Positions 49,821 through 58,168 of a DNA stretch of 64,000 bases are shown piece after piece. Every line of letters starts with the position of its first letter. The first letter of the stretch is position 1. The DNA comes from Piscibacillus sp052246295. GTDB taxonomy: Bacteria; Bacillota; Bacilli; Bacillales; Alkalibacillaceae. Location of the stretch: NCBI GenBank assembly GCA_052246295.1, contig JBQQCO010000005.1, one strand, 5' to 3'. Position numbers and translations under genes: made by a program. The notes beneath the pieces are model-generated. The model was given only the letters and a program-made list of their open reading frames with translations, was not told the origin of the DNA and did no database searches.

Positions 49821-50665
49821 AACAAATTAATTTGACTCGGATTTAAATCTTCGTACTGGATGTTTAATAATTGCTGAAGAGATTTAGCATTATAATAAGC
49901 ATCCCCACCAGAGTTATTGTTGAAGAGGACAGTGATATTCTCACTGTTCTCTTTTAATGTCTTGATCCGATTTTTCCATTCAATTAACTCTTCTTCATTA
50001 TAACTGTAAAGAAAACGAACTTTGCGCCAATTTTCATTGCCATTTTGATTCCACCCCATTACATTTCTTCCATGGAACCTTATAAGCGTGTTTTTCGGAT
50101 TTGTTACAACTGGAACAATCGGAATAGAGCCCTCCCCTGCTTGTGGTTCATCGCAAATTGAATGAATCCACCCTTCTTCTTCCATAAATTTTAACGTGGA
50201 CTCACGAACAGAATCGTCAAACCATGAACGATTTCTAAACTCTAAAGCTAAATTATATTCATCAAATTGTTCTCTTATAAACTTCAAACGATTTATATGT
50301 TCTTTTGATAACTTGAACCACGGTGGAAACTGAAATAGAACAGAGTTTAACTTATTAGCGTGAATTAATGGTTGAATCCCTTCTTTAAATTCATTAAACA
50401 TAACTTTAATATCTTTTCGAGTATAATTCTTTCGATCATGCCCGGTAAAAGCTTGAAACGCTTTTACTACAAAAGAAAAGTTAATTGGAGTTTGTTTTTC
50501 CCATTTTATGTATTGTTGTTCACTCATAATACTATAAAAGGCTGCATCTAATTCCACAACCGGAAAATGGGAAGCATATGCAGCAAGTTTATTATTGTAC
50601 ATATTGTCTTGTTCATGTATTGCAGGATGGTCTCCCCACCCAGTTAATCCAATTTGTATCACCAA
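49817..50665 (-). CDS. DUF72 (YecE-like) protein
   Basis: A 282-residue DUF72 protein. The N-terminal GLTGWGDHPAIHEQDN, then HFPVVELDAAFYSI and FSFVVKAFQAFTGH, the internal FRNRSWFDD and the C-terminal TVLFNNNSGGDAYYNAKSLQQ are characteristic of this TIM-barrel family (YecE/YunF-like). Its function is unknown; some members have been linked to iron-sulfur or nucleic-acid related roles, which is not testable here. The frame begins with adjacent TTG and GTG codons behind AGGAGAGAG; either may be used. Confidence 0.82.
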   Translation of the reverse strand: MVIQIGLTGWGDHPAIHEQDNMYNNKLAAYASHFPVVELDAAFYSIMSEQQYIKWEKQTPINFSFVVKAFQAFTGHDRKNYTRKDIKVMFNEFKEGIQPLIHANKLNSVLFQFPPWFKLSKEHINRLKFIREQFDEYNLALEFRNRSWFDDSVRESTLKFMEEEGWIHSICDEPQAGEGSIPIVPVVTNPKNTLIRFHGRNVMGWNQNGNENWRKVRFLYSYNEEELIEWKNRIKTLKENSENITVLFNNNSGGDAYYNAKSLQQLLNIQYEDLNPSQINLF

Positions 50666-50714
50666 AACTCTCTCCTATGTATGATATTAATGTAATTAGT
50701 ATATCTGAGATTGC

Positions 50715-50744
50715 TTGACGATGTCTATCTCAATCAGTTATACT
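50715..50744 (+). promoter_or_regulatory. Sigma-A promoter of the cold-shock gene
   Basis: TTGACG (50715-50720) and TATACT (50739-50744) with an 18-base spacer. A start near 50751 would give a 5' leader of about 160 bases before the cold-shock ATG, close to the long leaders of other csp mRNAs. Confidence 0.65.
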
Positions 50745-50750
50745 TATAAG

Positions 50751-50911
50751 TGCAATAAAGATGTAAGGTATCATGAATTGGGCAACTTCTATAGAAGTGA
50801 GGAATTGATTTATGATCCTTCATTTCTATAGGAGTTGTCTTATTTTATATCTGCATACTTATTGTGAAATCAAGCACCATTTAGGTGAAAGTTTTAGGAG
50901 GATTATGTATC
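50751..50911 (+). promoter_or_regulatory. Structured 5' leader of the cold-shock gene
   Basis: Within this leader, 50781-50802 pairs with 50817-50839 (about 19 of 22 positions, GGCAACTTCTATAGA with TCTATAGGAGTTGTC) to make a long hairpin followed by TTATTTTATAT. A second small hairpin (CACC-ATTTA-GGTG) lies near 50877. Such an arrangement could serve as a cold-responsive switch or attenuator; alternatively the first hairpin could end a separate small RNA of about 95 bases. Confidence 0.5.
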
Positions 50912-51112
50912 ATGCAAAACGGTGTAGTAAAATGGTTTAACGCAGAAAAAGGTTATGGTTTCATCCAAGTTGAAGGTGGCGACGATGTATTCGTACACTA
51001 CTCAGCAATTCAACAAGAAGGTTTCAAAACTTTAGAAGAAGGTCAAGAAGTTGAATTTGAAATCGTTGAAGGCGACCGTGGACCTCAAGCATCTAACGTA
51101 GCTAAAAAATAA
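50912..51112 (+). CDS. Cold-shock protein (CspB type)
   Basis: A 66-residue single cold-shock domain. The nucleic-acid-binding motifs RNP1 (KGYGFIQV) and RNP2 (DVFVHYSAI) are complete, and the WFNAEKGYGFI start is the CspB signature. It binds single-stranded RNA and DNA and acts as an RNA chaperone. The frame opens earlier at 50885, but TTAGGAGGATT and the standard length support ATG 50912. It has its own promoter, leader and terminator. Confidence 0.95.
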   Translation: MQNGVVKWFNAEKGYGFIQVEGGDDVFVHYSAIQQEGFKTLEEGQEVEFEIVEGDRGPQASNVAKK

Positions 51113-51130
51113 ATATAAAATATATTTGGA

Positions 51131-51164
51131 GCCGGTAACGAAGAAGAAAGTTACCGGCTTTTTT
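51131..51164 (+). terminator. Terminator of the cold-shock gene
   Basis: A 9-bp stem GCCGGTAAC/GTTACCGGC followed by TTTTTT. Confidence 0.95.
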
Positions 51165-51177
51165 CGTGCAAATCCAC

Positions 51178-51206
51178 TTGAAAAACATGAACTACTGTAA
51201 TATTAT
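51178..51206 (+). promoter_or_regulatory. Promoter ahead of the preQ1 riboswitch
   Basis: TTGAAA (51178-51183) and TATTAT (51201-51206) with an ideal 17-base spacer, about 18 bases before the riboswitch. Confidence 0.6.
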
Positions 51207-51222
51207 TAAGGCTATTGTGCAA

Positions 51223-51262
51223 TGCGCAGTTCGAAAAATCCTGCGATATCAAAACTAAGGAG
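51223..51262 (+). promoter_or_regulatory. PreQ1-I riboswitch
   Basis: The segment shows CGCAG, a loop TTCGAAAAATC, CTGCG closing the P1 helix (51225-51229 with 51241-51245), then an A-rich ATATCAAAACTAAGG tail. This is the preQ1-I aptamer pattern (loop TTC...TCC, 3' AAAACTAA). The aptamer tail contains the ribosome binding site AAGGAG, so ligand binding would hide it and shut off translation of the transporter gene that follows. Confidence 0.82.
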
Positions 51263-51271
51263 ATGATTAAA

Positions 51272-51949
51272 TTGACAAATGAATTACTATGGATTGTTTT
51301 TGCACTTGTAAACTTTTTATTACTCATTTTGATTTATCGAATTTTTGGTAAAAATGGTTTGCTAGTATGGATTGGAATGTCTACGGTTGTAGCAAACCTT
51401 CAAGTGTTAAAAATGGTTGAACTATTCGGTGTAACTGCGACTTTAGGAAATATAGTGTATGGTTCTATTTTCCTCGCCACAGACATCCTTAATGAGAAAT
51501 ATGGAAAAGAAGAAGCAAAAAAGGCGGTCTGGCTAGGGTTTTACACGTTAATAACTATGACGGTTGTTATGCAAATAGCATTACGCTTTGAACCAGCTGA
51601 ATCGGATCAAGTTAATGAGGCTTTACAAACGTTATTTGATTTAGTACCTCAAGTCGCAGTCGGTAGCTTACTAGCTTATATTGTTAGTCAAAACGCAGAT
51701 GTTTACATCTTTTCAAAACTTAAGAAGAAATTTACGTCAGATAAATTATTATGGGTTCGTAATAATGTGAGTTCGATGTTAAGTCAGCTTTTAGATACAG
51801 CAATTTTCACAGTTATTGCGTTCTGGGGAATTTTAATGTCTGAACCTGGTGTTTGGTTAGAAATATTCCTAACGACTTATTTCATTAAGTTTATTGTAGC
51901 GGCACTTGATACGCCATTTATGTATATGGCTAAGAAATTTCATAAGTAA
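51272..51949 (+). CDS. Queuosine precursor transporter (YhhQ/VUT family)
   Basis: A 225-residue membrane protein with about six helices of the YhhQ/QueT-like (VUT-1) family. Features are the ATDILNEKYGKEEAKKAVWLG motif near residues 65-85, the RNNVSSMLSQLLDT motif near 162 and a final LDTPFMYMAKK. It imports preQ1 or preQ0 for queuosine tRNA modification, consistent with the preQ1 riboswitch directly upstream. The start is taken as TTG 51272, 9 bases from AAGGAG; an ATG at 51263 overlaps that site. Confidence 0.88.
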   Translation: MTNELLWIVFALVNFLLLILIYRIFGKNGLLVWIGMSTVVANLQVLKMVELFGVTATLGNIVYGSIFLATDILNEKYGKEEAKKAVWLGFYTLITMTVVMQIALRFEPAESDQVNEALQTLFDLVPQVAVGSLLAYIVSQNADVYIFSKLKKKFTSDKLLWVRNNVSSMLSQLLDTAIFTVIAFWGILMSEPGVWLEIFLTTYFIKFIVAALDTPFMYMAKKFHK

Positions 51950-51971
51950 AACAAAATTTATAACAAACAAA

Positions 51972-52099
51972 ATTACGCAGTCAAAATGCTTCGCTTTCCG
52001 TTTGCACGGCTTCAACTTCCCCAAACTCACTATTGTTCGTTTGGCGTGATTTTTAGCTCGTGCAGTTCCTGCAGGAATCTTGCATTTTGACTGCTTAAT
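51972..52099. repeat. MITE-like palindromic repeat element, short form
   Basis: A 128-base noncoding element with near-perfect terminal inverted repeats: ATTACGCAGTCAAAATGC and GCATTTTGACTGCTTAAT (17 of 18 match). It shares its left block (AATGCTTCGCTTTCCG...GCACGG) and right block (AGCTCGTGCAGTTCCTGCAG) with the 253-base element at 41455-41707, but lacks that element's middle insert. It sits between convergent genes and may double as a transcription stop. Similar GC-rich palindromes are scattered in some Bacillaceae genomes (recollection, not checked). Confidence 0.7.
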
Positions 52100-52119
52100 A
52101 TTTCATCGCCATTTTTATC

Positions 52120-52944
52120 CTAGAGGGTTTTTACTTCATTTTCTTCATAACTGATCCAATCACTGAAGCTCCCTGCATACAGTCGTACATTTTTAAAACC
52201 TGCTCTCCATAAAGCTACTACATTTGGAGTGGCTGTTACACCAGAGCCACAGTATACGATAAATTCTTTTGCACTCTTGAATCCTGAGAAGTATTTTTTT
52301 AGCTCTTCTTTTGATTTAAACTGATTTTGATGATTCAAAATCTTTGTCCAGTCTGAATTGATAGCTCCAGGGATATGCCCCGCCTTGCGATCGATTGGTT
52401 CGTGTCTTCCAATATAGCGATCATAGCTTCTAGAATCAATTAATACCATATCATCTTTATCTTTATTGTTTTTCACATATGTCATATCAGCCAATAATTC
52501 TTTTCTAATATGATACTTTCCATAATTACTTACACTTTCGACCGTTGCTTCTTTGCTTAGAGGATAATTGCTCTCTTTCCACTCTTCTACCCCACCATTA
52601 AGTAAATAAACGTTGGGGTGATCGATAAAAGTTAAGAGCCAATATAATCTAGATGAGAAAGCTCTATTTTGGCAATAAACAATTACCTTAGTATCTCGAT
52701 TTATGCCTTGTTCAGCTAATTTTTCAGTAAATTCCTCTAATGACGGTAGTGGATGACGACCACCATGTTCCTTAACAACTCCACTTAGATCTTGATCAAG
52801 GTTGAAATAAACGGCGTTAGGTAAGTGTTCACTATTAAATTCACTAATCCCCCAGTCTGGATCTTGTAAATTAAATCGACAGTCTGCAAAAACTACATGT
52901 TCATTATTATACAACTCATACGCTTCTTGAACTGATATAATCAC
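52120..52944 (-). CDS. Two-domain rhodanese-type sulfurtransferase
   Basis: A 274-residue tandem-rhodanese sulfurtransferase (thiosulfate or 3-mercaptopyruvate type). The N-terminal inactive rhodanese domain (about 1-125) has YCQNRAFSSRLYWLL with a Cys-Gln pair in the loop. The C-terminal domain (about 150-270) has the catalytic loop VYCGSGVTATPNVVAL with the persulfide-bearing cysteine. The GSGVTA loop resembles mercaptopyruvate sulfurtransferases. It follows the BpsB-type gene by 20 bases, so it may belong to the same transcript. Confidence 0.88.
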   Translation of the reverse strand: MIISVQEAYELYNNEHVVFADCRFNLQDPDWGISEFNSEHLPNAVYFNLDQDLSGVVKEHGGRHPLPSLEEFTEKLAEQGINRDTKVIVYCQNRAFSSRLYWLLTFIDHPNVYLLNGGVEEWKESNYPLSKEATVESVSNYGKYHIRKELLADMTYVKNNKDKDDMVLIDSRSYDRYIGRHEPIDRKAGHIPGAINSDWTKILNHQNQFKSKEELKKYFSGFKSAKEFIVYCGSGVTATPNVVALWRAGFKNVRLYAGSFSDWISYEENEVKTL

Positions 52945-52964
52945 AAAACCTCTCCCTTATTAAT

Positions 52965-53474
52965 CTATTTAGTTAAATGCTGGTGAAGAGCTTGGTTCTC
53001 TAATGGGATTCGCTTGGTCATTAGCCAAATGTGCGCACTTACAAATAAAAAGGCAGTGATGTAGGCGTGAAACATAATGGGTATGACGAACAACTCCAGA
53101 CCAACTAACCAATAATTTGGGTGGTTAATCCATTTATAAGGTCCTTTTCGTACAAACTTGGCATTTGGCAGCACAATGACTTTTGTATTCCAAAACCTAC
53201 CTAATGAAAATAAACACCAGAATCGAAATGCTTGAAGTAAAAGGAAAACAGTAAATACTACAATTGAAATATCTTTACCCCAACCGTGTGACAATACACT
53301 TTCTAGAATTAGGGCTATAAAAAACAATATGTGTGTCACTACGATGTGAGCATAATATGGATCGTCAATTTCAATTGCTCCCTGTTTCTTTTGATGTTTT
53401 TCGTTCGATTTAGCAATTAATAATTCTGCAATTCTTAAACTGATTAAATAAATGAAGATTATAAAGTACATCAT
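52965..53474 (-). CDS. Isoprenylcysteine methyltransferase-family protein (BpsB/YpbQ-like)
   Basis: A 169-residue membrane protein with four to five helices and the ICMT signature near the C-terminus: GRFWNTKVIVLPNAKFVRKG then PYKWINHPNYWLVGLELF. In B. subtilis the related BpsB/YpbQ methylates alkylpyrones made by the adjacent type III polyketide synthase. The neighbouring gene here is exactly such a synthase, ending 1 base before this gene, which strongly supports that role. Confidence 0.87.
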   Translation of the reverse strand: MMYFIIFIYLISLRIAELLIAKSNEKHQKKQGAIEIDDPYYAHIVVTHILFFIALILESVLSHGWGKDISIVVFTVFLLLQAFRFWCLFSLGRFWNTKVIVLPNAKFVRKGPYKWINHPNYWLVGLELFVIPIMFHAYITAFLFVSAHIWLMTKRIPLENQALHQHLTK

Positions 53475-53475
53475 G

Positions 53476-54537
53476 CTAGCTCCACTCCAACAATAAGATT
53501 TCTGATGTAAACCCTGGACCTAAAGCTGATGCTAAATGAAATTGTTGATTAAACTCTCCTCTTTCCAATGCTTCTTTTATAACAAATAATACCGTTGGTG
53601 AAGACATATTCCCATATTTCTTTAAAATTTCTTTAGAAAAATTAATATGTTGATGGTTAAGCTTGATTTTTTCAATTTCTTCTAACACTTTACGCCCGCC
53701 TGGATGGGCTAATATATGTTCAATTTCATCTAGAGGGACATTTTCCTGAGATAGAAATACTTCTAAATGTTCTTTCCAAAAAGACTTAATTAATTTAGGG
53801 ATGATTGTTGCAAAAATGACATAGAATCCATCATCTTTCACATCCCATCCCATTACATCCATACTGTTTTTTAGTACCTTTGAATTTGTTGCTTTAATAG
53901 ATAATTGACTTTGGTTAGTTTGTTTAACAATGGGGTGTTCTTGACCGAGTAACACGGCGCAACTTGCACCGTCTCCAAACAATGCTGCCCCAACGATATT
54001 TTGCTGATCTAATCTATTAGGGTGGAAAGCAACACTAGCTAATTCGCAAGACACAATCATAATTGAGTCCTCTGGATTAGCTTGTAAATAATCATGTGCT
54101 CTCGATAAAGCAACTCCCCCACCTGCACATCCTAAACCAAAAAAGGGGTAACGGCGTACATCATCCCGTAGCGGTAACCTGTTCATTAAGTGCACATCGA
54201 GTGGTGGCGTTAAAATTCCTGTACTAGTTACAGAGAAAACGGCGTCTATATCCTTGATATGTATTTCGGAGTTGGAAAAACAATCTAATACTGCCTGTTC
54301 AGCAATGTTAATACCCGTTTCAAAATATAAATCATTCCGCTCTTTTAATCCGTGTTCAAACTGGAACCAACTTGATTCTACAGCGAAATAGCGTTGATCA
54401 ATGTTAGCAGAATCAAATACAGCTAAATACCTTGATAATTTACGATCAGACACTAAGTTAGATATGATTTCTTTAGCTCGACTTTGTTTCAGCTCATAAT
54501 TTGGGACAGCAGTTCCAATGTTATAAATAATAGACAT
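53476..54537 (-). CDS. Type III polyketide synthase (BpsA-like)
   Basis: A 353-residue chalcone/stilbene-synthase-like enzyme. The catalytic cysteine lies in FFGLGCAGGGVALSRAHDYL near residue 137. The histidine/asparagine triad regions are EHILAHPGGRKVLEE (His) and KYGNMSSPTVLFVI (Asn). B. subtilis BpsA makes long-chain alkylpyrones from acyl-CoA and malonyl-CoA. The frame opens with TTG at 54549, but the ATG at 54537 is better placed behind GAAAGG. It is followed by the methyltransferase gene that finishes the product. Confidence 0.9.
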   Translation of the reverse strand: MSIIYNIGTAVPNYELKQSRAKEIISNLVSDRKLSRYLAVFDSANIDQRYFAVESSWFQFEHGLKERNDLYFETGINIAEQAVLDCFSNSEIHIKDIDAVFSVTSTGILTPPLDVHLMNRLPLRDDVRRYPFFGLGCAGGGVALSRAHDYLQANPEDSIMIVSCELASVAFHPNRLDQQNIVGAALFGDGASCAVLLGQEHPIVKQTNQSQLSIKATNSKVLKNSMDVMGWDVKDDGFYVIFATIIPKLIKSFWKEHLEVFLSQENVPLDEIEHILAHPGGRKVLEEIEKIKLNHQHINFSKEILKKYGNMSSPTVLFVIKEALERGEFNQQFHLASALGPGFTSEILLLEWS

Positions 54538-54615
54538 AATAGGGTTCAACCTTTCACTTCTGCCATTATTCTCCCCTGTTAATACATTCCCCTTTTATTG
54601 GATAAATATTCTAGT

Positions 54616-55410
54616 CTAAAAGCCGTATATCGTCATTCCGCCATCAACCATTAACGTTTGTCCCGTCATATAATTACTTGCATCTGATGCTAAGAAAACG
54701 GCAGGGCCAGCAATTTCCTCAAGCTTCCCAATTCGGTTTAATGGTGTTCTATTGACTATATCTTGAACATATTGATCATCTTGTAACAGCTTCTCTGTTA
54801 ATGCTGTTGGAAAATACCACGGTCCTATCGCATTAACATTAATGCCGTATTTGCCCCATTCTAGTGATAATGTCTTAGTCATCTGAATTAATGCAGCTTT
54901 TGTCATAGCATACACAACACCTGTTCTAAGAGCAGTTTGTCCAGCAACAGATGAGACGGATATAATTTTACCTTTGATCTTATGGTTTAGCATGTTCTTA
55001 GCTACATATTGTGAAAGAAATAAGACGCTTTTCATGTTTGTATCAATAATTTGTTGATATTCACTTTCTGTAACTTCTAGTGCTTCACTACGAATATTCA
55101 TACCAGCATTGTTAATAAGTATGTCAATTCCTCTAGTATTTGTTAAGTGATCTAATTCCTTAGTAAGGTGGTCTAATTCTGTAACAGATGTCGTAATATA
55201 TTGAACAGAAACATTAAATTGTTCTTCGAGTTTTACACTTGTATTTTTTAAATCATCTTCATTTCTTGCAACTAAAATTAAATCTGCACCAGACTCAGCA
55301 TAGGAAAAGGCTATTGCTCTACCTATTCCTTTTGTCGCTCCTGTAATAACTGCTAGCTTTCCTTTTAATGAAAAGTTTGGTAAATATGATTCCACTGTAA
55401 ATGCCTCCAT
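54616..55410 (-). CDS. SDR-family oxidoreductase (FabG/gluconate-dehydrogenase-like)
   Basis: A 264-residue classical short-chain dehydrogenase. The NAD(P) motif TGATKGIGRAIA is at 23-34, NNAGMNIRSEAL at about 102-113, the catalytic SVSSVAGQ near 150 and YAMTK with the Tyr/Lys pair near 168-172. It ends in the common MTGQTLMVDGG segment. The substrate is uncertain. It lies just upstream of the polyketide synthase gene in the same direction (78-base gap), so it might share that pathway, but this is not shown. Confidence 0.88.
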   Translation of the reverse strand: MEAFTVESYLPNFSLKGKLAVITGATKGIGRAIAFSYAESGADLILVARNEDDLKNTSVKLEEQFNVSVQYITTSVTELDHLTKELDHLTNTRGIDILINNAGMNIRSEALEVTESEYQQIIDTNMKSVLFLSQYVAKNMLNHKIKGKIISVSSVAGQTALRTGVVYAMTKAALIQMTKTLSLEWGKYGINVNAIGPWYFPTALTEKLLQDDQYVQDIVNRTPLNRIGKLEEIAGPAVFLASDASNYMTGQTLMVDGGMTIYGF

Positions 55411-55430
55411 TTTATCATTAAAATATGTTA

Positions 55431-55464
55431 AACAAGGCTATTCCGATGATAGAATAGCCTTGTT
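55431..55464 (-). terminator. Terminator of the M32 carboxypeptidase gene
   Basis: A 13-bp inverted repeat AACAAGGCTATTC/GAATAGCCTTGTT with an 8-base loop, just after the minus-strand stop codon. Confidence 0.85.
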
Positions 55465-55468
55465 ACAA

Positions 55469-56986
55469 TTACCAATTATAAATTTTTTGATATTTATCTG
55501 TTAAGTATTTAACTAAATGGTCAGGGTTTAATCCTTCTCCTGTTACCTCTTGTAACAATTCTAAAGGCTCCTTCATACTACCTTTTTCATGAATATGATT
55601 GTTTAACCAATTCTTAATCGGCGACAAGTCATCATTACGAATAGCTTCATCAATATCTACTGTGCGACTTAAAGCAGTCTTAAGTTGGGCACCGTACATA
55701 TATCCTAAAGCATATGATGGAAAGTAACCAAAGTCTCCTCCCGACCAATGAACATCTTGTAATACTCCATCAGCATCTTTTTCTGGTCGGATTCCTAGAT
55801 ACTCTTCCATTTTATCATTCCATAATTCAGGTAAGTCTTTAACCTCAATTTCCTCATTAATTAGAGCTTTTTCCAATTCATAACGAATCATGATATGAAG
55901 CGGATAAGTCATTTCATCAGCTTCAATGCGAATAAATGTTGGTTTAACTTCATTGATGGCACGATAAAACTCATGCTTTGGAATATCTTTAAAAGTTTCG
56001 GGAGCATACTCTAAAAATAATTCGTAGTATTGATCCCAAAAGGTTTCGTTTCTACCTACAAAGTTCTCCCAAAACAGAGATTGTGATTCATGAATTCCCA
56101 TTGAAATTGCTTCACACACTGGTGTGTCATAGTGATCTTTATTCAACCCTTGTTCATATAGTGCATGGCCACCTTCATGAATAGTACCAAATACAGCCAT
56201 CCTAAAATCATTTTCATCGTACCTAGTTGTTACTCTTACATCTTCATGATTAATGTTAATAGCAAATGGATGAACCGTTTCATCTAGTCGACCAGCGTCA
56301 AAATCATATCCCATTTTATCAAGAACTTTTAAAGAGAATTGTTCCTGCTTATCTTTAGGAAAATGAGTCAAGATTTGGCTAGTGTCAGGCTTGTTATTAG
56401 ATTCATTTACTTTCTTTATTAATTTTCCTAAATCATCTCTTAATTTAGGAAAAACCTGGTCTAAAGTTCTAACGGTGACGCCTGGTTCGAACGCGTCTAA
56501 TAAGGCATCATATTTGTTATCTTCATAACCCCAATACTCTGCAAGCTTTATATTAAAGTTAACGATTTTCTCTAAATAAGGTCTAAACATCTCAAAATCA
56601 GATTTCTCACGAGCTTCTGTCCAGACTGATTCTGCCTGAGAAGTTAGTTCGACAAACTCTTTATACTTATCAACTGGAATCTTTTTTGTTTTGTTGTAAT
56701 CCTTTTCCACCAGCACAATAGATCGCCTAATAACTTCATCTTCAGACCCCTTTAATTGGTCGATGTAATGCTTCATTTGTTCCGATGTTTTTAATTCATG
56801 AATTTTTTGAGACATGAAAGAAAGTGTTTCTGAACGACGATGAACACCTCTTTTGGGTGCTTTCGTTCTTAAATCCCAAGCCATCAACTTGATAGCTTCA
56901 GCGTAAGATTCAATCTGTTTATAATATTCCAAAAATTCTTTTTCCAAAGAAGTATATGTTGCTGTCCCCAAATAATTCCTCTCCAA
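55469..56986 (-). CDS. ypwA: M32 metallocarboxypeptidase (YpwA/Taq-like)
   Basis: A 505-residue, largely helical carboxypeptidase. The zinc-binding HEGGHALYEQG (HExxH type) lies near residues 264-274, with the family motifs GIHESQSLFWENFVGR near 292-307 and the later IRIEADEMTYPLHIMIRYE that supplies the third zinc ligand. It releases C-terminal residues from peptides in the cytoplasm. It begins 6 bases after the methyltransferase gene upstream in the same strand, so both belong to one transcript, as in B. subtilis where ypwA and ypsC lie close. Confidence 0.92.
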   Translation of the reverse strand: MERNYLGTATYTSLEKEFLEYYKQIESYAEAIKLMAWDLRTKAPKRGVHRRSETLSFMSQKIHELKTSEQMKHYIDQLKGSEDEVIRRSIVLVEKDYNKTKKIPVDKYKEFVELTSQAESVWTEAREKSDFEMFRPYLEKIVNFNIKLAEYWGYEDNKYDALLDAFEPGVTVRTLDQVFPKLRDDLGKLIKKVNESNNKPDTSQILTHFPKDKQEQFSLKVLDKMGYDFDAGRLDETVHPFAININHEDVRVTTRYDENDFRMAVFGTIHEGGHALYEQGLNKDHYDTPVCEAISMGIHESQSLFWENFVGRNETFWDQYYELFLEYAPETFKDIPKHEFYRAINEVKPTFIRIEADEMTYPLHIMIRYELEKALINEEIEVKDLPELWNDKMEEYLGIRPEKDADGVLQDVHWSGGDFGYFPSYALGYMYGAQLKTALSRTVDIDEAIRNDDLSPIKNWLNNHIHEKGSMKEPLELLQEVTGEGLNPDHLVKYLTDKYQKIYNW

Positions 56987-56992
56987 TCTTAA

Positions 56993-58132
56993 TTATTTCT
57001 TTCCAAAAAATTGATAATAGTTTGTTTGAATAAAACCATTGAACAATTTACGCTTTTTCGTGGCTTTATGGCCGTATTGCTTCTCAAAATCATTATAGGC
57101 GGTCATAATATATACACTCCACTTAGGATAAGAAGACATAATATGTCCTAAATCTTGATAAATCTTCTCTACTGCTTCTTTATCACCTAAGCGTTCGCCA
57201 TAAGGAGGATTTCCTATTAAATAACCTTTGTCAGATTTAGGAACAAAATCACTAACTTGCATTTGTTTCCAATCAATTAAATCTGCAAGGCCCGCTTCTA
57301 ATGCATTCTGCTCAGCAATCTCTATTGACTGGTGACTAATGTCTGATCCTGTTATGTCAAGTGGTTGGTCGTAATTTGCTAAGTCTTCAGCTTCTTCTAA
57401 AGCTCGATCCCAAATCGATGATGAAACAGAATCCCATTCTTCAGCTGAGAATTCACGATTAAAGCCAGGTGCAATATTCTGACCTATTAATGCTGCTTCA
57501 ATTGGAATAGTACCAGAACCTGTGAATGGGTCTACTAATGTATGGTTCGGTGACCAGTTTGTTAATTGAATTAACGCAGCAGCTAACGTTTCTTTCAGCG
57601 GCGCTTCTCCTTGGCCTATACGGTATCCTCGTTTATGTAATCCAGAACCTGATGTATCTAATGATAATGTAACTTTATCTTTTAATATAGCAACTTCAAC
57701 TTTATATCTTGCTCCAGATTCCTCTAACCTTGAAGTTAAGCTATAGGCCTCTTGTAAACGAGAAACAATAGCTTTCTTAACAATTGATTGGCAATCAGGA
57801 ACAGAGTAGAGTTTTGATTTATGGGACTTTCCAACTACGTGGATAAAACCATCTTTAGAAATCCACTCTTCCCATGGTAGTGATTTGGTTTGTTCAAAAA
57901 GTTCCTCAAAAGAATAAGCATTAAACTCATCCATTAAAAGCTTGACACGATCAGCGGTACGTAACCATAGATTACTCCTCGCAATCCCTGACAAGTCACT
58001 TTCGTATATGACACGGCCATTTTCCGTTTGTATATTCTCATATCCTAGCTGTTTCACTTCATTTTTCACAATGGATTCTAAACCCATCGCTGCTGTTGCT
58101 ATTAGTTTTATTGGCTGTGACAACGTTTCCAT
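56993..58132 (-). CDS. ypsC: RlmL-like class I RNA methyltransferase with THUMP domain (YpsC)
   Basis: A 379-residue protein with an N-terminal ferredoxin-like/THUMP region (about 1-160) and a Rossmann methyltransferase (about 165-379). The SAM-binding DPFTGSGTIPIEAALIG is near 198-214 and the catalytic NPPYGERLG (N-P-P-Y for base amines) near 308-316. It matches YpsC, a putative guanine-N2 rRNA methyltransferase (RlmL/RlmK N-half type). It lies between rnpB and the M32 peptidase gene as in B. subtilis. Confidence 0.9.
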   Translation of the reverse strand: METLSQPIKLIATAAMGLESIVKNEVKQLGYENIQTENGRVIYESDLSGIARSNLWLRTADRVKLLMDEFNAYSFEELFEQTKSLPWEEWISKDGFIHVVGKSHKSKLYSVPDCQSIVKKAIVSRLQEAYSLTSRLEESGARYKVEVAILKDKVTLSLDTSGSGLHKRGYRIGQGEAPLKETLAAALIQLTNWSPNHTLVDPFTGSGTIPIEAALIGQNIAPGFNREFSAEEWDSVSSSIWDRALEEAEDLANYDQPLDITGSDISHQSIEIAEQNALEAGLADLIDWKQMQVSDFVPKSDKGYLIGNPPYGERLGDKEAVEKIYQDLGHIMSSYPKWSVYIMTAYNDFEKQYGHKATKKRKLFNGFIQTNYYQFFGKK

Positions 58133-58168
58133 TCCTTTCAGAACTTTATAGCGTCAAAATAATATGTA

